This document shows positions 46,601 to 56,396 of a stretch of DNA of 64,000 bases, in pieces. The notes under the pieces are model-generated. The model was given only the letters and a program-made list of their open reading frames with translations. It did no database searches and was not told the origin of the DNA. Each line of letters opens with the position of its first letter. Positions within the stretch are counted from its first letter, which is position 1. Origin of the DNA: Tribonema minus (lineage: Eukaryota > Sar > Xanthophyceae > Tribonematales > Tribonemataceae); NCBI GenBank assembly GCA_017506865.1, contig JAFCMP010000515.1:724719-788718 (forward strand), read 5' to 3'. The position numbers were made by a program, and so were the translations under genes.

Positions 46601-48160
46601 GCGAGCGCCGCGTTGAAGCTGATGTCGAGGTAGCCGCCCGCCACCGCCGCCGACCCTGCCGCCGCGGCGCGCCGCCGCTGCGCGCCGCGGTGGTGGTGGT
46701 GGTGGTCGTCCGCCTCGCCGCCGCCGCCGCCCAGCAGGCCGCGCCGCAGCCGCCCCGCCGCCGCGCCGTGCGTCGCAAAGTTGACAGAATCGACGCCGGA
46801 GCCGAGCGCCTCGCGCAGCGCGTCGGTGATGGTCGCGGTGTCGTAGTTGGTCGCGCCGTACACGCGCACCTGGCCCATGAGCGTCGCCGCGTAGAACGGC
46901 TTGGCGCCCGCGCCCGGCCGCACGTCGTACTCGTACGGGCAGTCCGGCCCGACGCAGATGCTCACGAGCTCCGCGGGCGCTGCCCCCGTGGTGCCCGCGC
47001 CGATGCACAGCGTCATGTTCTGCGCCGCGCCGGCGGGCATCGCGAGGTCCGTCGCACGGTACGTGCTCGCGCTGCCGTCGGGCGCGATGAGGTCCGCGGT
47101 GATGTCCGCGTATGCGACGGCGCCGCCGCCTTGGCTGATGGCCTTGGTCGCGCACGCGTCGCGCTGGTCGCCGCGCAGGAAGCCCACCGTGATGCCGCCG
47201 GGGTCCGCGCCGGTGGAGCGCACCGCGTAGACGACGTTGAAGGTGGCCGCCGTGGCGACGTCGAAGGCGACGAGGACCGCTTCCTGGGGGGGGGGGAGAA
47301 GGGGGGTGTGTGTGGTGAGCGCACGGTGTGCCTCAGCTGCGAGCGAACTGCGCAAATAGGAAGATTGTGTAGGTGGGAGGTGCCACACAAGCTTGGGGCG
47401 TGTCTTGAGGTAGGGTCCACTTCGATGGCTGTACCTTGGCGTGCCTCAATGTGTGGATGGACCGCACTGCGTGGTTGAGCAAGGCTTTGTGCAGGGTGTC
47501 ACATCTCGCCGCACGAGACTGATGCTGCTGTGCAAGCAAGTCTGTCAAGCAATCCACAACATTGATGCCTGGGCGAACGCCGACGTACAGCGCCAAGTAC
47601 CGCTGATCGTCCGCAGGGCCCTTTGCAGTCCTAGACAGGGCTGCACAGAGAGGTCGCCGCGCCACTTACGAGCAGCACAAGAGGCTTTCCATATGCAGCA
47701 GACAGCGTGCATCGCGCGACCAGCACGCTTGCTTTTCTATCCTGAGCTTCTGCCTCCACTTACCGCGCCATCTCTGGCTTCGTCAGGCAAAAAGTCATCG
47801 GCTGGCAGCAGCAACGAGGTGACCGCCTCTCGCCGCTGCACCTCCATCATGTGCCTCGGTGACTCCAGCTGCAAAGTAGTCCTCCTTACGCCTCGCTCGC
47901 TCGCATTCACAAGGTGCGCTCCGCTGTGATATTCCACGCCTCCAGGCGGTTCCACTATTGGAAGGCGGCCTGCAGTCAGCTCTCTCAGGTCAAGGCCCAC
48001 CTCCGCTTTGCCGCTGCTGCTGCAGTGGTGCAGGTATGCCGCAGCTCTTTTATGCTCTCCTCTGGCAAGTTCTCGCTGGATCTCGCCGAAAGAGCTGCTC
48101 GAAAACTTCGGTTTCGTGGCCCTGGGGCAATCAGTTGGCGGGTGAGCGGGATATCGGGGT
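43623..48160 (-). CDS. large single-pass membrane protein, 5' end not found
   Basis: Five exons, complement(47764..48160, 45547..47283, 44560..44949, 43864..43961, 43623..43749), join in phase to at least 915 aa. The upstream exon with the start codon was not found; it must end in phase 2. The first two-thirds lacks a recognised domain but contains compact, Cys-poor sequence (FDVATAATFNVVYAV, ELVSICVGPDCPYEYDV) and His runs. One clear membrane helix follows (IAFGCIFLLVSVLLAATVEC, just after two-fifths of exon 2's end region). The rest is a long Ser/Arg/Gly-rich tail with many possible phosphorylation sites and a KKKK patch. This is a receptor-like layout, with an extracellular ectodomain and a disordered cytosolic tail inferred. 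Three acceptors are preceded by poly-C tracts. It is divergent from the GH26-like gene. Confidence 0.7.
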
Positions 48161-48886
48161 CTGTAGGGGGGGGGGGGGGGGAAGTTGGAAGGAACAAGAA
48201 CTCAAGCCGTATTTTGTGATGCTGGTGTGCTGTATGATAAGGAGCACGATCCTGTACCCGAGCAACTGGGCCCAATGCCACCAAATGACATTGTCATAAT
48301 GCTAGGGTTAGGGTTAAGGTTAGGGTTAGGCATCGGGGCAATGCCTATGTAGAGAACCAGAAGCACGCATGAGGCAAATTGATTTGCCCCCCCGCATGTA
48401 GCTAGCCATATTGTATAAACATGGCTTGACTTGACTTGCAGCAGCAGGGAGCCCAACTGTGTGCCATGGCAGCAGCACCTGGTTTTGCGGAGCAGTGGTG
48501 TACCTTGCATCAATTCTCGCTGTGGGCGCAACAAAGCCCAGACTGTGGATGTCCAGCTTGCTGCCAGAATCTACATGCATCAGAAAGACCCACCTCGACT
48601 ACGTGCATTAGCACGTGAACTGCAACCCATCATGATGCAACACAGACCTGAGATAGCTCGCAAAGCAGGGTCGGCCCGTGGCAGCAATTTCGACTTGGTG
48701 TACATCCTTGAGATGTCAGTGTATACATCGTGCTAGCATGCTCCGGATCCCCCTCAATTTGATTGAGAAAGATGGGAGTGTTTTCCCCTTTCGGCGGTGT
48801 AACGGATTAGAAACGAATAAATAGAGTCACTGCGATCATGCCACACGTAAGTTCCACCATCAAAAGCAGAGTGGTTGTTCTCAGGG
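48161..48886. other. intergenic or missing first exon of the membrane-protein gene
   Basis: 726 bp between two divergent genes. The first exon of the minus-strand membrane protein should lie here but could not be chosen. A poly-C tract (G on the plus strand, 48167-48181) precedes the 48160 acceptor. Confidence 0.4.
48303..48334 (+). repeat. interstitial TTAGGG-type repeat
   Basis: TAGGGTTAGGGTTAAGGTTA continuing to GGGTTAGGCATC. It ends in the same GGCATC junction as the copy at 10069. Confidence 0.75.
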
Positions 48887-51682
48887 ATGGCGCGCTTCTC
48901 GCATCTGGCTCCATGGTGCTGCGTGGTGCTCGGCATTGTTCAAGGTGCAGAGCTGGCGTTGACCAGCGTCCCACCACTGCCTGCGATTGAGCCAACAGTG
49001 GCAGCGCCCGTACCAGGAGCCACAACACCGCCTCTGGGACCAAACGCAGAACCGGCGTTTGAAGGGAATGTGGCACCTGCACTGGGGCCGCATATGGCCC
49101 CTGCAGGGCATGGAGACACGAACTGCACCAGACTGGGCATCAGGCACCCCGATCCCAACAACAAGGCTTGCTGCAAAGCCAGCTGCGGAGCTCAGTGCGG
49201 CACCAGGTGCGTGAGAGAGTGATTCATCTGGAGGTAGTGCGGTGCTGGCGTGCCCAGCATGCGCCTTTGCAGACACTACATGCTTGAAGCTTGTCCATGG
49301 GCCAACATGAGCCCATCGATTACTGGTGCCATGGACGGAGATGCATCGTCACCGTATTCGTTGGCGCTTCCCTGACGCGATGCGAAGCACATCAATGTAT
49401 TTGGTGGCCCTGAACCTTATATGTCAGGTACCGTTATTCTGTATTCTGCTCCAATGTGTTGTGTGCATGCAAGTATCTTCCAAGAGGTTTGAGGTGCTGT
49501 GACACATATTCACATTCAATCTTACACATGCAGTGACCTTCGGCGCCTGCATCAGCATGCGGATCTGTTAAGCGACCGTTTGAGAACAGTGCTGTGATCA
49601 CGCCTGCGGCAGGGCTGACCTGCTGCACTTGTGCCAGCACACTCGAACCCAGCGCGCGCACGCTGTCATTTGCGCCGCAACCCCCCCCATCCGTCATGTC
49701 CCTCTGCATCCGTCCCTCTTCACTCGCAGCACATGCCAGACAGCAGGCATGTGGCAGTGCTGCGGCTACGCCATCCTGGCGGCGAACAGGCCCTGCAGCA
49801 TGTACGACCCGCCCTGCGTGCGCGCTGCGCTGCTGCCCAGCACCCCCCGCGTGACCCCCGCGCCGGTGCCGCCGCCCGTGTGCGGTCAGCTGGGGGGGCT
49901 GCTGTCAGCGGACCAGGCGTCGTGCTGCCCCGCTGCATGCGGTGCCTGGTGAGTGGGCGTTCATGTCGACTGCATGCTACATGCCTGGCCCGGTCAGCGT
50001 CACTTTGCTCATTGGTGGCTGCAAATGCAAAAAAAAAAATGTCGTATGAGGCCAGCGCAGCACTGCATATGTGCGCTTGCACGTAAAGGTGCTGGGCCGC
50101 TGCGCCGCGCACCTGCACGTTAATGCTGCCCCACGTAGGTGCACGAAATTGGCAGTCGTGACCATGCCCCAAACCCTCTTTCATGAGCGTTGCGCGACAG
50201 CAGCAGCAGCCAGAAGTCCAACACGCCGCACTGCCTGCAACACTCGCTCCCGCAGCGGCGGCCTGGGCTGCGCGCAACGCGCCGGCGGCGCCGCGCAGTG
50301 CTGCGGCTCAACCATCCAGGCGAACTCCACGAGCTGCGGCGCGCCCGCCGCCGCGCCGCCTTGCGTCATCAGCGCGGCGCCGTGCCCTGCAGGCGTCTGC
50401 AGCGGCAGCATCGCGCGCGAGGTGGCGCTGGGCCTGTACACGAGCGCGCTGACGCCGCTGCAGCGCGAGGCGCTGTACGGCGTGGACTTCCAGTGAGTAC
50501 GGGCGCTGTCTACAGTATGTATACTTCTTTTTTGTGAGTGGCTGGCAAGGTTCAGTTGCGGCGATGGTGCTTTGCGCGCGCGCGTTGAGGTGAGGTGGCG
50601 GTGACCGCTGCTGCCACCGCTGCAGCAGCAGCAGCAGCAGGAGAGCGGGTCTGCCCTGGCCTACCAGAGAGTTGAGCGGCGCACGAGACCATGCGCGACC
50701 GTGTGGCGCGAGGTACCTGGCTCCCGCGCGTCATGCGTGGCGGCTGGTGACCGCGCTCGCTGCTGCCACGGCGTGCCGCCGCTGCAGCACGAGGAGCTGC
50801 GCTCCCTGGCCTTCCAGCAGGGAGTGCAGTGTCTGCACCAATACTTAGCCCTCTGCGCTGATGTGGAAACTTGTGTGGGCGCGTGTAACAGGAAGCGCTC
50901 GCCGGTGCGCGGGCACGGACCCGTGAGCCGTGATTGAACTTCGGTAACGTGCGCTGTGTCTTTGGTGACTCTGCGCAGCTGCCGCGCGTCGGGACGCAGG
51001 TGCCACGCGTATGCTACGCTGAAGTGCAGCGCACGAGCACGTACAGCAAGGCCTTGCGCGCTACTACTTGTGTGCTATGCGTCCAGTGGCTGTGTCGTGT
51101 TGGTGTCCGCTAAGCCGCAGGTGACTCCAGAATGCACCTAGCATGTAGAAGTACAAGTGGCGATACCTCCATTGCAAAGCCTGCTGACAGGAGTCAGCAG
51201 TCAGGCTACAGACATGGCAACGGCGGGCGGGCCTTTTGCTGACTGCAAAAGCTGTGCGCGGTGCCATGTTCAACTGCTGCTGATTTATTGCCATGCGCTT
51301 TCTTGCCAGATGCGCATCTCGTGACATTGCCACGCCATGACGCAAGGAGCCGGCGGCTGCAGATATAGTGCGACCACAGCCCGCATAAATAAATCATTGC
51401 TCACCGCACGCGCCCGCTCACCTGTTCCGCGCGCCAGGTACGTTCTGCGCTTCCAGAGCATCTTCAACCTCAACTACACCGACATCGCCAAGTACCTGGA
51501 CCAGCGCTTCACGCCCATCCTCAACATTGAGTTTCAGAGCCCGGACGACCGCACCATGACGGGGGCCCCCGTGCTCCCCTTCCTCGTGCGTGGCTACTAC
51601 GACAAGTACCTCGTGGCCTTTGCGGACGAGTGCGTCGCGGCGGGCCGGCCATTCTGGATACGTACCCTCCACGAGTTCAACG
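48887..51682 (+). CDS. secreted Cys-rich / GH26-like glycoside hydrolase, 3' part not visible
   Basis: Four exons, 48887..49206, 49730..49948, 50256..50492 and 51438..51682, give 340 aa with the end still open. The start is the ATG at 48887, followed by a signal peptide (WCCVVLGIVQG). Two copies of a cysteine module follow, each of the form ACCxxxCGxxC...CC...C...PC (KACCKASCGAQCG to MYDPPCV, and SCCPAACGACGGLGC to AAPPCVI). Both are cut by an intron at the same point. Exon 4 starts a TIM-barrel-like hydrolase: FTPILNIEFQSPDD and PFWIRTLHEFNG, where HEFNG resembles the acid/base Glu motif of GH26 mannanases. The nucleophile half is absent before the LTR retrotransposon that starts 540 bp downstream. 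A cell-wall or glycan-degrading role is inferred. Confidence 0.7.
50763..50830 (+). repeat. decayed copy of the GH26-like exon-3 end
   Basis: CCGCCGCTGCAGCACGAGGA followed by GGCCTTCCAGCAGGGAGTG resembles the exon 3 end at 50453 (ACGCCGCTGCAGCGCGAGGC to GACTTCCAGTGAGTAC). Confidence 0.55.
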
Positions 51683-52217
51683 GTGGGTGGTTGAAGTTTA
51701 CGCTGAAGTGTGTCTGGGTGCGCGTCTCAAGAATGCAGGGATGTTGCAAACGTATGGGGACAGGCCAGAGTGCTTGCTGTACAGTTGTGAAGAGTGTGAG
51801 GACTGCCAAAGCTACGGACACGGCTCAAATTGAGACTTAAATGTGTGCATCAATGACACAGGCGTGCGAGAGGGTATCTTACAGCAGAGTAAGCAGGGGG
51901 TGGAACTGCTTCCGCATGCAAATCGTGGAGCGTGCTCGCAAAAGTACATTGATGTCCAAGTCCGAAAGCGCAAGGCAGCACTCAAACTCACCAAGCACGT
52001 CTTACGCAGTAAGTGACGCGCCAGCATCACTAGTGTGTGTCATGTCATGTGTTGGCGCGTGCGCAATCACCACAAGAGGTCGCAACTAGAGAGTGCAGGC
52101 ACCCTTGCATGGAAGTTGTGGCTGGAGCTGGTCCATGGGCATCACGTTGTGCGCTTGCTTGCGCCCTAAACCTGAGGTCACAATCAAGTGGGGAAAGAAA
52201 GGAAGTTAAACCTCACG
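51683..52217. other. intron or flank of the GH26-like gene, left of the retrotransposon
   Basis: About 535 bp. Opens with the donor GTGGGT at 51683. No further exon of the hydrolase was recognised before the target-site duplication. Confidence 0.4.
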
Positions 52218-52221
52218 GTAT
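52218..52221. repeat. target-site duplication, left copy
   Basis: GTAT directly before the left LTR, matched by GTAT at 63605-63608 directly after the right LTR. Confidence 0.8.
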
Positions 52222-52576
52222 TGAAACAAAGTTGGGGTTATATTTGTTATGTTAAGCCTGTCTTACTTGTAGATGGGGCAGCGTTGGCTTGGGCTGATTT
52301 AGACGGGTCCATGATGGTTGATGGTTGTTGGCTTCAGTTGTCTCTATCCTGGAGCCGTGGTATCCTAGCTGAGTGACAAGAACCGAGGCCTTGCAAGCAC
52401 AACCCTTCATCTGGGGAGACTCAAGGGTCTCACCGGTTAAGGGGTTTTCCTGCAATGTTCCCCTAGTTCGAACCAATTGCCCTGGGCCCTAATAACGGCC
52501 GAATATAATAGAGTTGAAACATCATAAGCCAGAAGGCTACATAAATAGTTTACTTTACATACAGCTGCCCGTGTCA
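52222..52576 (-). repeat. left LTR (3' LTR of the minus-strand element)
   Basis: 355 bp, TGAAACAAAG at the left end to GCCCGTGTCA at the right end on the plus strand. It appears identical to 63250-63604. An AT-rich ATATAATAG-type motif near 52502-52510 could belong to the promoter. Confidence 0.95.
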
Positions 52577-52591
52577 ACTCCCCCTTCTCAT
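52577..52591 (-). other. polypurine tract
   Basis: On the sense (minus) strand this reads GAGAAGGGGGAGT immediately before the 3' LTR, as expected for the plus-strand priming site of reverse transcription. Confidence 0.85.
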
Positions 52592-52829
52592 GATTTCTCT
52601 GTCCCCAGAGAAACGCATAGCACCACAGGGATCAACGTTGCTACAGTTCTACGTTAGCGTATGTGTAATTCAATTTGCTTCACCTCCACACCCAACCTTT
52701 ACAGACCCTCGTATAGAGTATCCACATAGGTACTGTGCAGCGCAATATTCGTTTAAGGCGCCGCTGCACAGCTCGAGGATAGCTTCATGTCACAGCGCCG
52801 GCCAGCCACTGAGCACATGCGTGGTGTAG

Positions 52830-55661
52830 CTACCTCACATCACCATCGCTCAAATCCATGTCATCGCCACTGTATGAATCTGAACCTCCCTGACCAGACT
52901 CCTGGCCCAAGGGGACCTCTTCTGCGACCGTGGTCAGCAGTAGATTCCAACTGGACATAGGGTCTGCCTCAGCCTGCTCGCTTGTAACTGCGGTGCTGTA
53001 GTAGTCAGGCCTCAGCCGCACGGTGATTAAACGCGTGACTGGGTGCCCGTTGTAATGCACGCGAAATGTGTACTTGCCGGCCCGGGGCAAGTATTCCTTG
53101 AGCACTGCACGGCTCCAACCAGTTGCACTTTTGACTCTCACGGTCTGACCATGGTAAGTCGCACCAAAGTCTGGTGGAATCCCAGGGCACATTTCCTGCA
53201 CCACCTTGGGGCTAGAAACCGTGACGCCCAGATCCTTTGCGCGCTGCTGAGTGGCTTCAGCCAACGCAATTGCGCATTGCAACTGCCGCTTTGTGAAGTC
53301 CTCCCAGTCACCATCTTCATAGCGCACGCGCCAGTACGGGGCGAGGTAACCAGTGATGGTTCCCCATAGGTACTTGACTTGTTGCTTAAGCGCGCCGCGC
53401 TCCTCACGCACCACCTTAGTACCTCTCGGGAATAGGGCCAGCGCAGCCTCTTTCGTGGATACGCGCCGGTCCTCCCGTGGTATCCTCGTGGCGTAGTCAG
53501 GCATGTCATTCACATGCTTCAACTCGTAGAGCGCGTGAAAAGTATCGAGCGTCCAAGGCATGGCAACCTCGAGTGCATCGTCCTCTGTCTTCCATGTGCT
53601 CAACGTACCATCTCTGAGCAGCCAACGGTAGTCCCACGAACCATTGGGGTTGTACCGGCGGTCTACCAGCCTCTCTAGCCAGCCATCCTTGGGCAGTTGC
53701 TTAATGTCTTCCTCATTAAGCACCGCGTAGGGGTTGTCAAGTTCCATGACACTTGGCCTTAAATGAAAAGGCTTCATGTTGGTCACATGTGCCCGCGTGC
53801 GACGCACCCGGCGCCCCATCATGCGGCATGAAAATGACAGCCCAGATCCGCCAGTTTCCTCTGCTACCACCCATGGTCCAATGAATTTAGGGTCCAGCTT
53901 CCTGGAGCGTCCCTTAGCAGGCTTCTGCTTGATCATGACCAGGTCCCCAACTTTAACCTTCATTGCGCGCTTGACCGCTTCATTAGCCTTGTCAACTCTG
54001 CGCGCCTTGATGCCATATGCCTCATCAATAACCTTCTGTGCCATTTTGAGGTTGACGCGCTTGCGTTCAATCTCAGAATGTAAGTCGCCACCATGCACTT
54101 CATCAGGGAAGGTTTCGAACGGCAGGGACGGCTCGCGGCCATACACACAGTAGAAAGGGCTCAGGCCTGTTTCTTCTCTGGGGGTGGACCGGAGGGCGAA
54201 CTGCACAGCCTCAACGCCCTCATGCCAATTCTGTTGGGTCTTGTCAACCCAGGCAGTCAGAATGGCCATGATGCGTTCATTTTGCCGTTCAGCGACCCCA
54301 TTTGCCTGTGGGTGGTATGCACTTGTGTCAATTTTCATGATCCTGAAAATTGAGCACAAATCGCGCACCACAATGTTCAGAAACTCCTTGCCTTGGTCCG
54401 ACACCAGCTCCTCTAACATGGATCCCATTTCTAGGATTACCTTGTACAAGAGCCTTGCAACCGTATGCATGTCCTTGTTTTTAATTGGCATGAGCCAGCA
54501 AAATCCAGAGCGTGCCTCAATTACTGTCAGCAGCCCTATGTGCCCCTCTGAAGACACCACCGAGGTCATGGTGATGTCAGTGTGCGCTCGCTGAAACATG
54601 CGAGTTGGCAGTGTTAACATCATCTTGGCCTTGCCAGTCGTAGCCTTCTTGCGCTGTAGGCAAGACATGCAACTAGTGACATACGTGTGTACATCACTGC
54701 TGATGCGAGGCCAGTAGAAGCGCTCAAACAGGCGGACATACGTGGCGCTTGCGCCGGCGTGACCGGCCGTGGCGTCGTCATGCCCCAGCCTCAAAACCAG
54801 AGGGCGCAGCGCGGCGGGTACAAACCATTGGCGCAGCACCATCCCGCGTTTGGGGTGGCTGGTGGCCAGATGTACCAGCAGGCCGTCCTCCTCGTGACAG
54901 TACCAGTCACGGTTCACCATTAAGTGTGCAGCCAGCTCACTATCCTGCGGGTATATATTGTCCCTCAGAGTGCGTGACACTGCCTGACACAAGGGGTCCC
55001 GCTGCTGGAGCTCAATAAACGCTTCCCGGCTTAGCATTGCCGGCACAGGCGTGGTCCCGTCAACTGGTTCAGGGACCAGTTCATGGCTGGGCCTGCTGAG
55101 TGTGCGCTTACGGCGTGGCTCCGACACCCCCTCTGTTCGCTGCGGGGGGATGGCGCCCCCTGGTAGCGGTACAGCGGTGTTGGCAGCGACCCGGCGGCGC
55201 TTGGCAGATATGCTCGCAGTCTTGCTAGATGCCGGGGAGTCCCAGTCAGACTCTGCCGCCTCATCCATGCATGCATTAGCATACATATGCAAAGTAGCTG
55301 GACTGAAAGACATCGACGCAGTCTCTCCATCCGTCCACGAAGAGTCTTCCTCGTCCAGCTCACATAGCAAAACATTGACCTGTTGGACCGTAAGCGTAGC
55401 CAGCCTGGCTGCTATGCTTGAGTCCTCACTTGCATTCTTCATGGCTAGCTCATTGAGCGAGAAGGGAGTGCCCCACTCATTGCTCACCAGTTTACCCCTG
55501 AAGTTGGCAATTTTAATTGCCGCTGCAGAAACATGTGACCCATGGTTGGTCGCCTTTGCTTGGTCAGCAAACTCCCTAAGGGCGCCGCAAACTCTTCCAC
55601 AAAATGTGCAAACTTCACCCCTGAAGGTGGTGCTGCAAAGCATGGAATTGAGTCTGACCAT
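52830..55661 (-). CDS. retrotransposon integrase ORF
   Basis: An open frame of 943 codons whose first part overlaps the RNase H frame; the functional join is by frameshift near 55580. A zinc-binding HHCC lies at about residues 290-335 (GHDDATAGHAG to CMSCLQ). The D,D35E core is AHTDITMTSV (about 357), VSDQGKEFLN (about 421) and YHPQANGVAERQNER (Glu about 457). Then come a GPY/F-like module (KFIGPWVVAEE, HVTNMKPFHLRP), a segment WDYRWLLRDGTLSTWKTEDD recalling a chromodomain, and a Tudor-like stretch VKYLWGTITGYLAPYWRV followed by YEDGDWEDF (about 755-785). It inserts element DNA into the host genome; the C-terminal reader-like modules probably guide where. Confidence 0.92.
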   Translation of the reverse strand: MVRLNSMLCSTTFRGEVCTFCGRVCGALREFADQAKATNHGSHVSAAAIKIANFRGKLVSNEWGTPFSLNELAMKNASEDSSIAARLATLTVQQVNVLLCELDEEDSSWTDGETASMSFSPATLHMYANACMDEAAESDWDSPASSKTASISAKRRRVAANTAVPLPGGAIPPQRTEGVSEPRRKRTLSRPSHELVPEPVDGTTPVPAMLSREAFIELQQRDPLCQAVSRTLRDNIYPQDSELAAHLMVNRDWYCHEEDGLLVHLATSHPKRGMVLRQWFVPAALRPLVLRLGHDDATAGHAGASATYVRLFERFYWPRISSDVHTYVTSCMSCLQRKKATTGKAKMMLTLPTRMFQRAHTDITMTSVVSSEGHIGLLTVIEARSGFCWLMPIKNKDMHTVARLLYKVILEMGSMLEELVSDQGKEFLNIVVRDLCSIFRIMKIDTSAYHPQANGVAERQNERIMAILTAWVDKTQQNWHEGVEAVQFALRSTPREETGLSPFYCVYGREPSLPFETFPDEVHGGDLHSEIERKRVNLKMAQKVIDEAYGIKARRVDKANEAVKRAMKVKVGDLVMIKQKPAKGRSRKLDPKFIGPWVVAEETGGSGLSFSCRMMGRRVRRTRAHVTNMKPFHLRPSVMELDNPYAVLNEEDIKQLPKDGWLERLVDRRYNPNGSWDYRWLLRDGTLSTWKTEDDALEVAMPWTLDTFHALYELKHVNDMPDYATRIPREDRRVSTKEAALALFPRGTKVVREERGALKQQVKYLWGTITGYLAPYWRVRYEDGDWEDFTKRQLQCAIALAEATQQRAKDLGVTVSSPKVVQEMCPGIPPDFGATYHGQTVRVKSATGWSRAVLKEYLPRAGKYTFRVHYNGHPVTRLITVRLRPDYYSTAVTSEQAEADPMSSWNLLLTTVAEEVPLGQESGQGGSDSYSGDDMDLSDGDVR

Positions 55662-56188
55662 TGCTCGTCTGCTTGCTCATACTCTCTAGGAGCGTCCAAC
55701 TCTTTTTGCATAGGGAGCCTGGACAGGCCGTCTGCATTTGAGTTCACCAGGCCTGGTCGGTGTTGTACGGTAATGTCGTACTCCAGCAACCTCATAGCCC
55801 ACCGCATAAGCTTGCCATTGTGGTCCTGCAAAGTCAGCAGCCATCGTAGGGCCGCCGCATCTGTAACCACTGTGACTGGGTTGCCCCACACGTAAGGTCG
55901 GTAATGGTTGAGTGACAGCACGACGGCCAGGCACTCTAGCGCGGTAGCGCCAAGTTTGGCGTCTTGTGTGGAATTAATTTTTGAGAAGTAACCCACTACT
56001 ACTTCCATTTCCTCCTTCCCATTTACTGTGCGCCTGCGGCCTGCCGCGGGGGCAGCTTCTTTGCCACTAAGTGCCTGCACTGGTTTAAATTGCGTCAAAA
56101 TGCCACTAGTGGCAGTTTGAGATGCATCAGTGTACAGCACAAATGGTAGTGAGAAGTCTGGGTGTGACACCAGTTTTGCCTCGCACAT
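55484..56188 (-). CDS. retrotransposon RNase H segment
   Basis: Frame opening at MCEAKLVSHPDF and containing the Ty3/gypsy RNase H signature: LPFVLYTDAS, KLGATALECLAVV, VVTDAAALRWL and the ending HRPGLVNSNADGLSRLP. It is separated from the RT part by an extra base in a run of seven T (plus strand 56193-56199) and from the integrase by another shift near 55580. It degrades the RNA template during reverse transcription. Confidence 0.88.
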   Translation of the reverse strand: MCEAKLVSHPDFSLPFVLYTDASQTATSGILTQFKPVQALSGKEAAPAAGRRRTVNGKEEMEVVVGYFSKINSTQDAKLGATALECLAVVLSLNHYRPYVWGNPVTVVTDAAALRWLLTLQDHNGKLMRWAMRLLEYDITVQHRPGLVNSNADGLSRLPMQKELDAPREYEQADEQWSDSIPCFAAPPSGVKFAHFVEEFAAPLGSLLTKQRRPTMGHMFLQRQLKLPTSGVNW

Positions 56189-56396
56189 TGCCTTTTTTTA
56201 ATGCCTCAAAGGCATCGCGCCTGCGCCTATCCCATACCATTTCTGCATCACTTTTGGTCAGCTCCACAAGTGGGGCTGCCAATGTCGCAAAATCTTGAAC
56301 ATACCGCCGGTAATAGTTGAAGCAGCCCAGTACTGTACGTACTAGCCCCTTGTCAGCTCTCCCTTTGGCATTCAATGGCGCGCTCATGTCAGACAT
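56127..56396 (-). CDS. RT-RNase H connection segment in a shifted frame
   Basis: A short frame holding GCFNYYRRYVQDFATLAAPL and the VWDRRRRDAFEALKK end, which is the connection after the gypsy reverse transcriptase. It continues the RT only after a one-base shift at a run of four C (plus strand 56428-56431), and it loses frame again at 56193-56199. Confidence 0.85.
   Translation of the reverse strand: MSDMSAPLNAKGRADKGLVRTVLGCFNYYRRYVQDFATLAAPLVELTKSDAEMVWDRRRRDAFEALKKGNVRGKTGVTPRLLTTICAVH

Noticed and set aside
46103..47155. Long open frames on both strands over the membrane-protein exon 2
   Set aside because: They are shadow frames caused by GCG/CGC-rich codons. Only one minus-strand frame joins in phase to four other exons and contains a clean membrane helix.
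45847..47478. 543-codon plus-strand frame, Arg/Ala/Val-rich
   Set aside because: Composition is that of the reverse complement of GC-rich coding DNA, with no domain or splice support.
52420..52480. GTTCGAACC in the LTR resembling a tRNA B box
   Set aside because: No A box at the right spacing and no cloverleaf could be drawn. It is part of both LTRs, so it is taken as LTR sequence.
56193..56199. A-run in pol considered as a programmed -1 frameshift site
   Set aside because: The shift needed to reach the RNase H frame is +1 (or -2), not -1, and the two other breaks are not at slippery heptamers.
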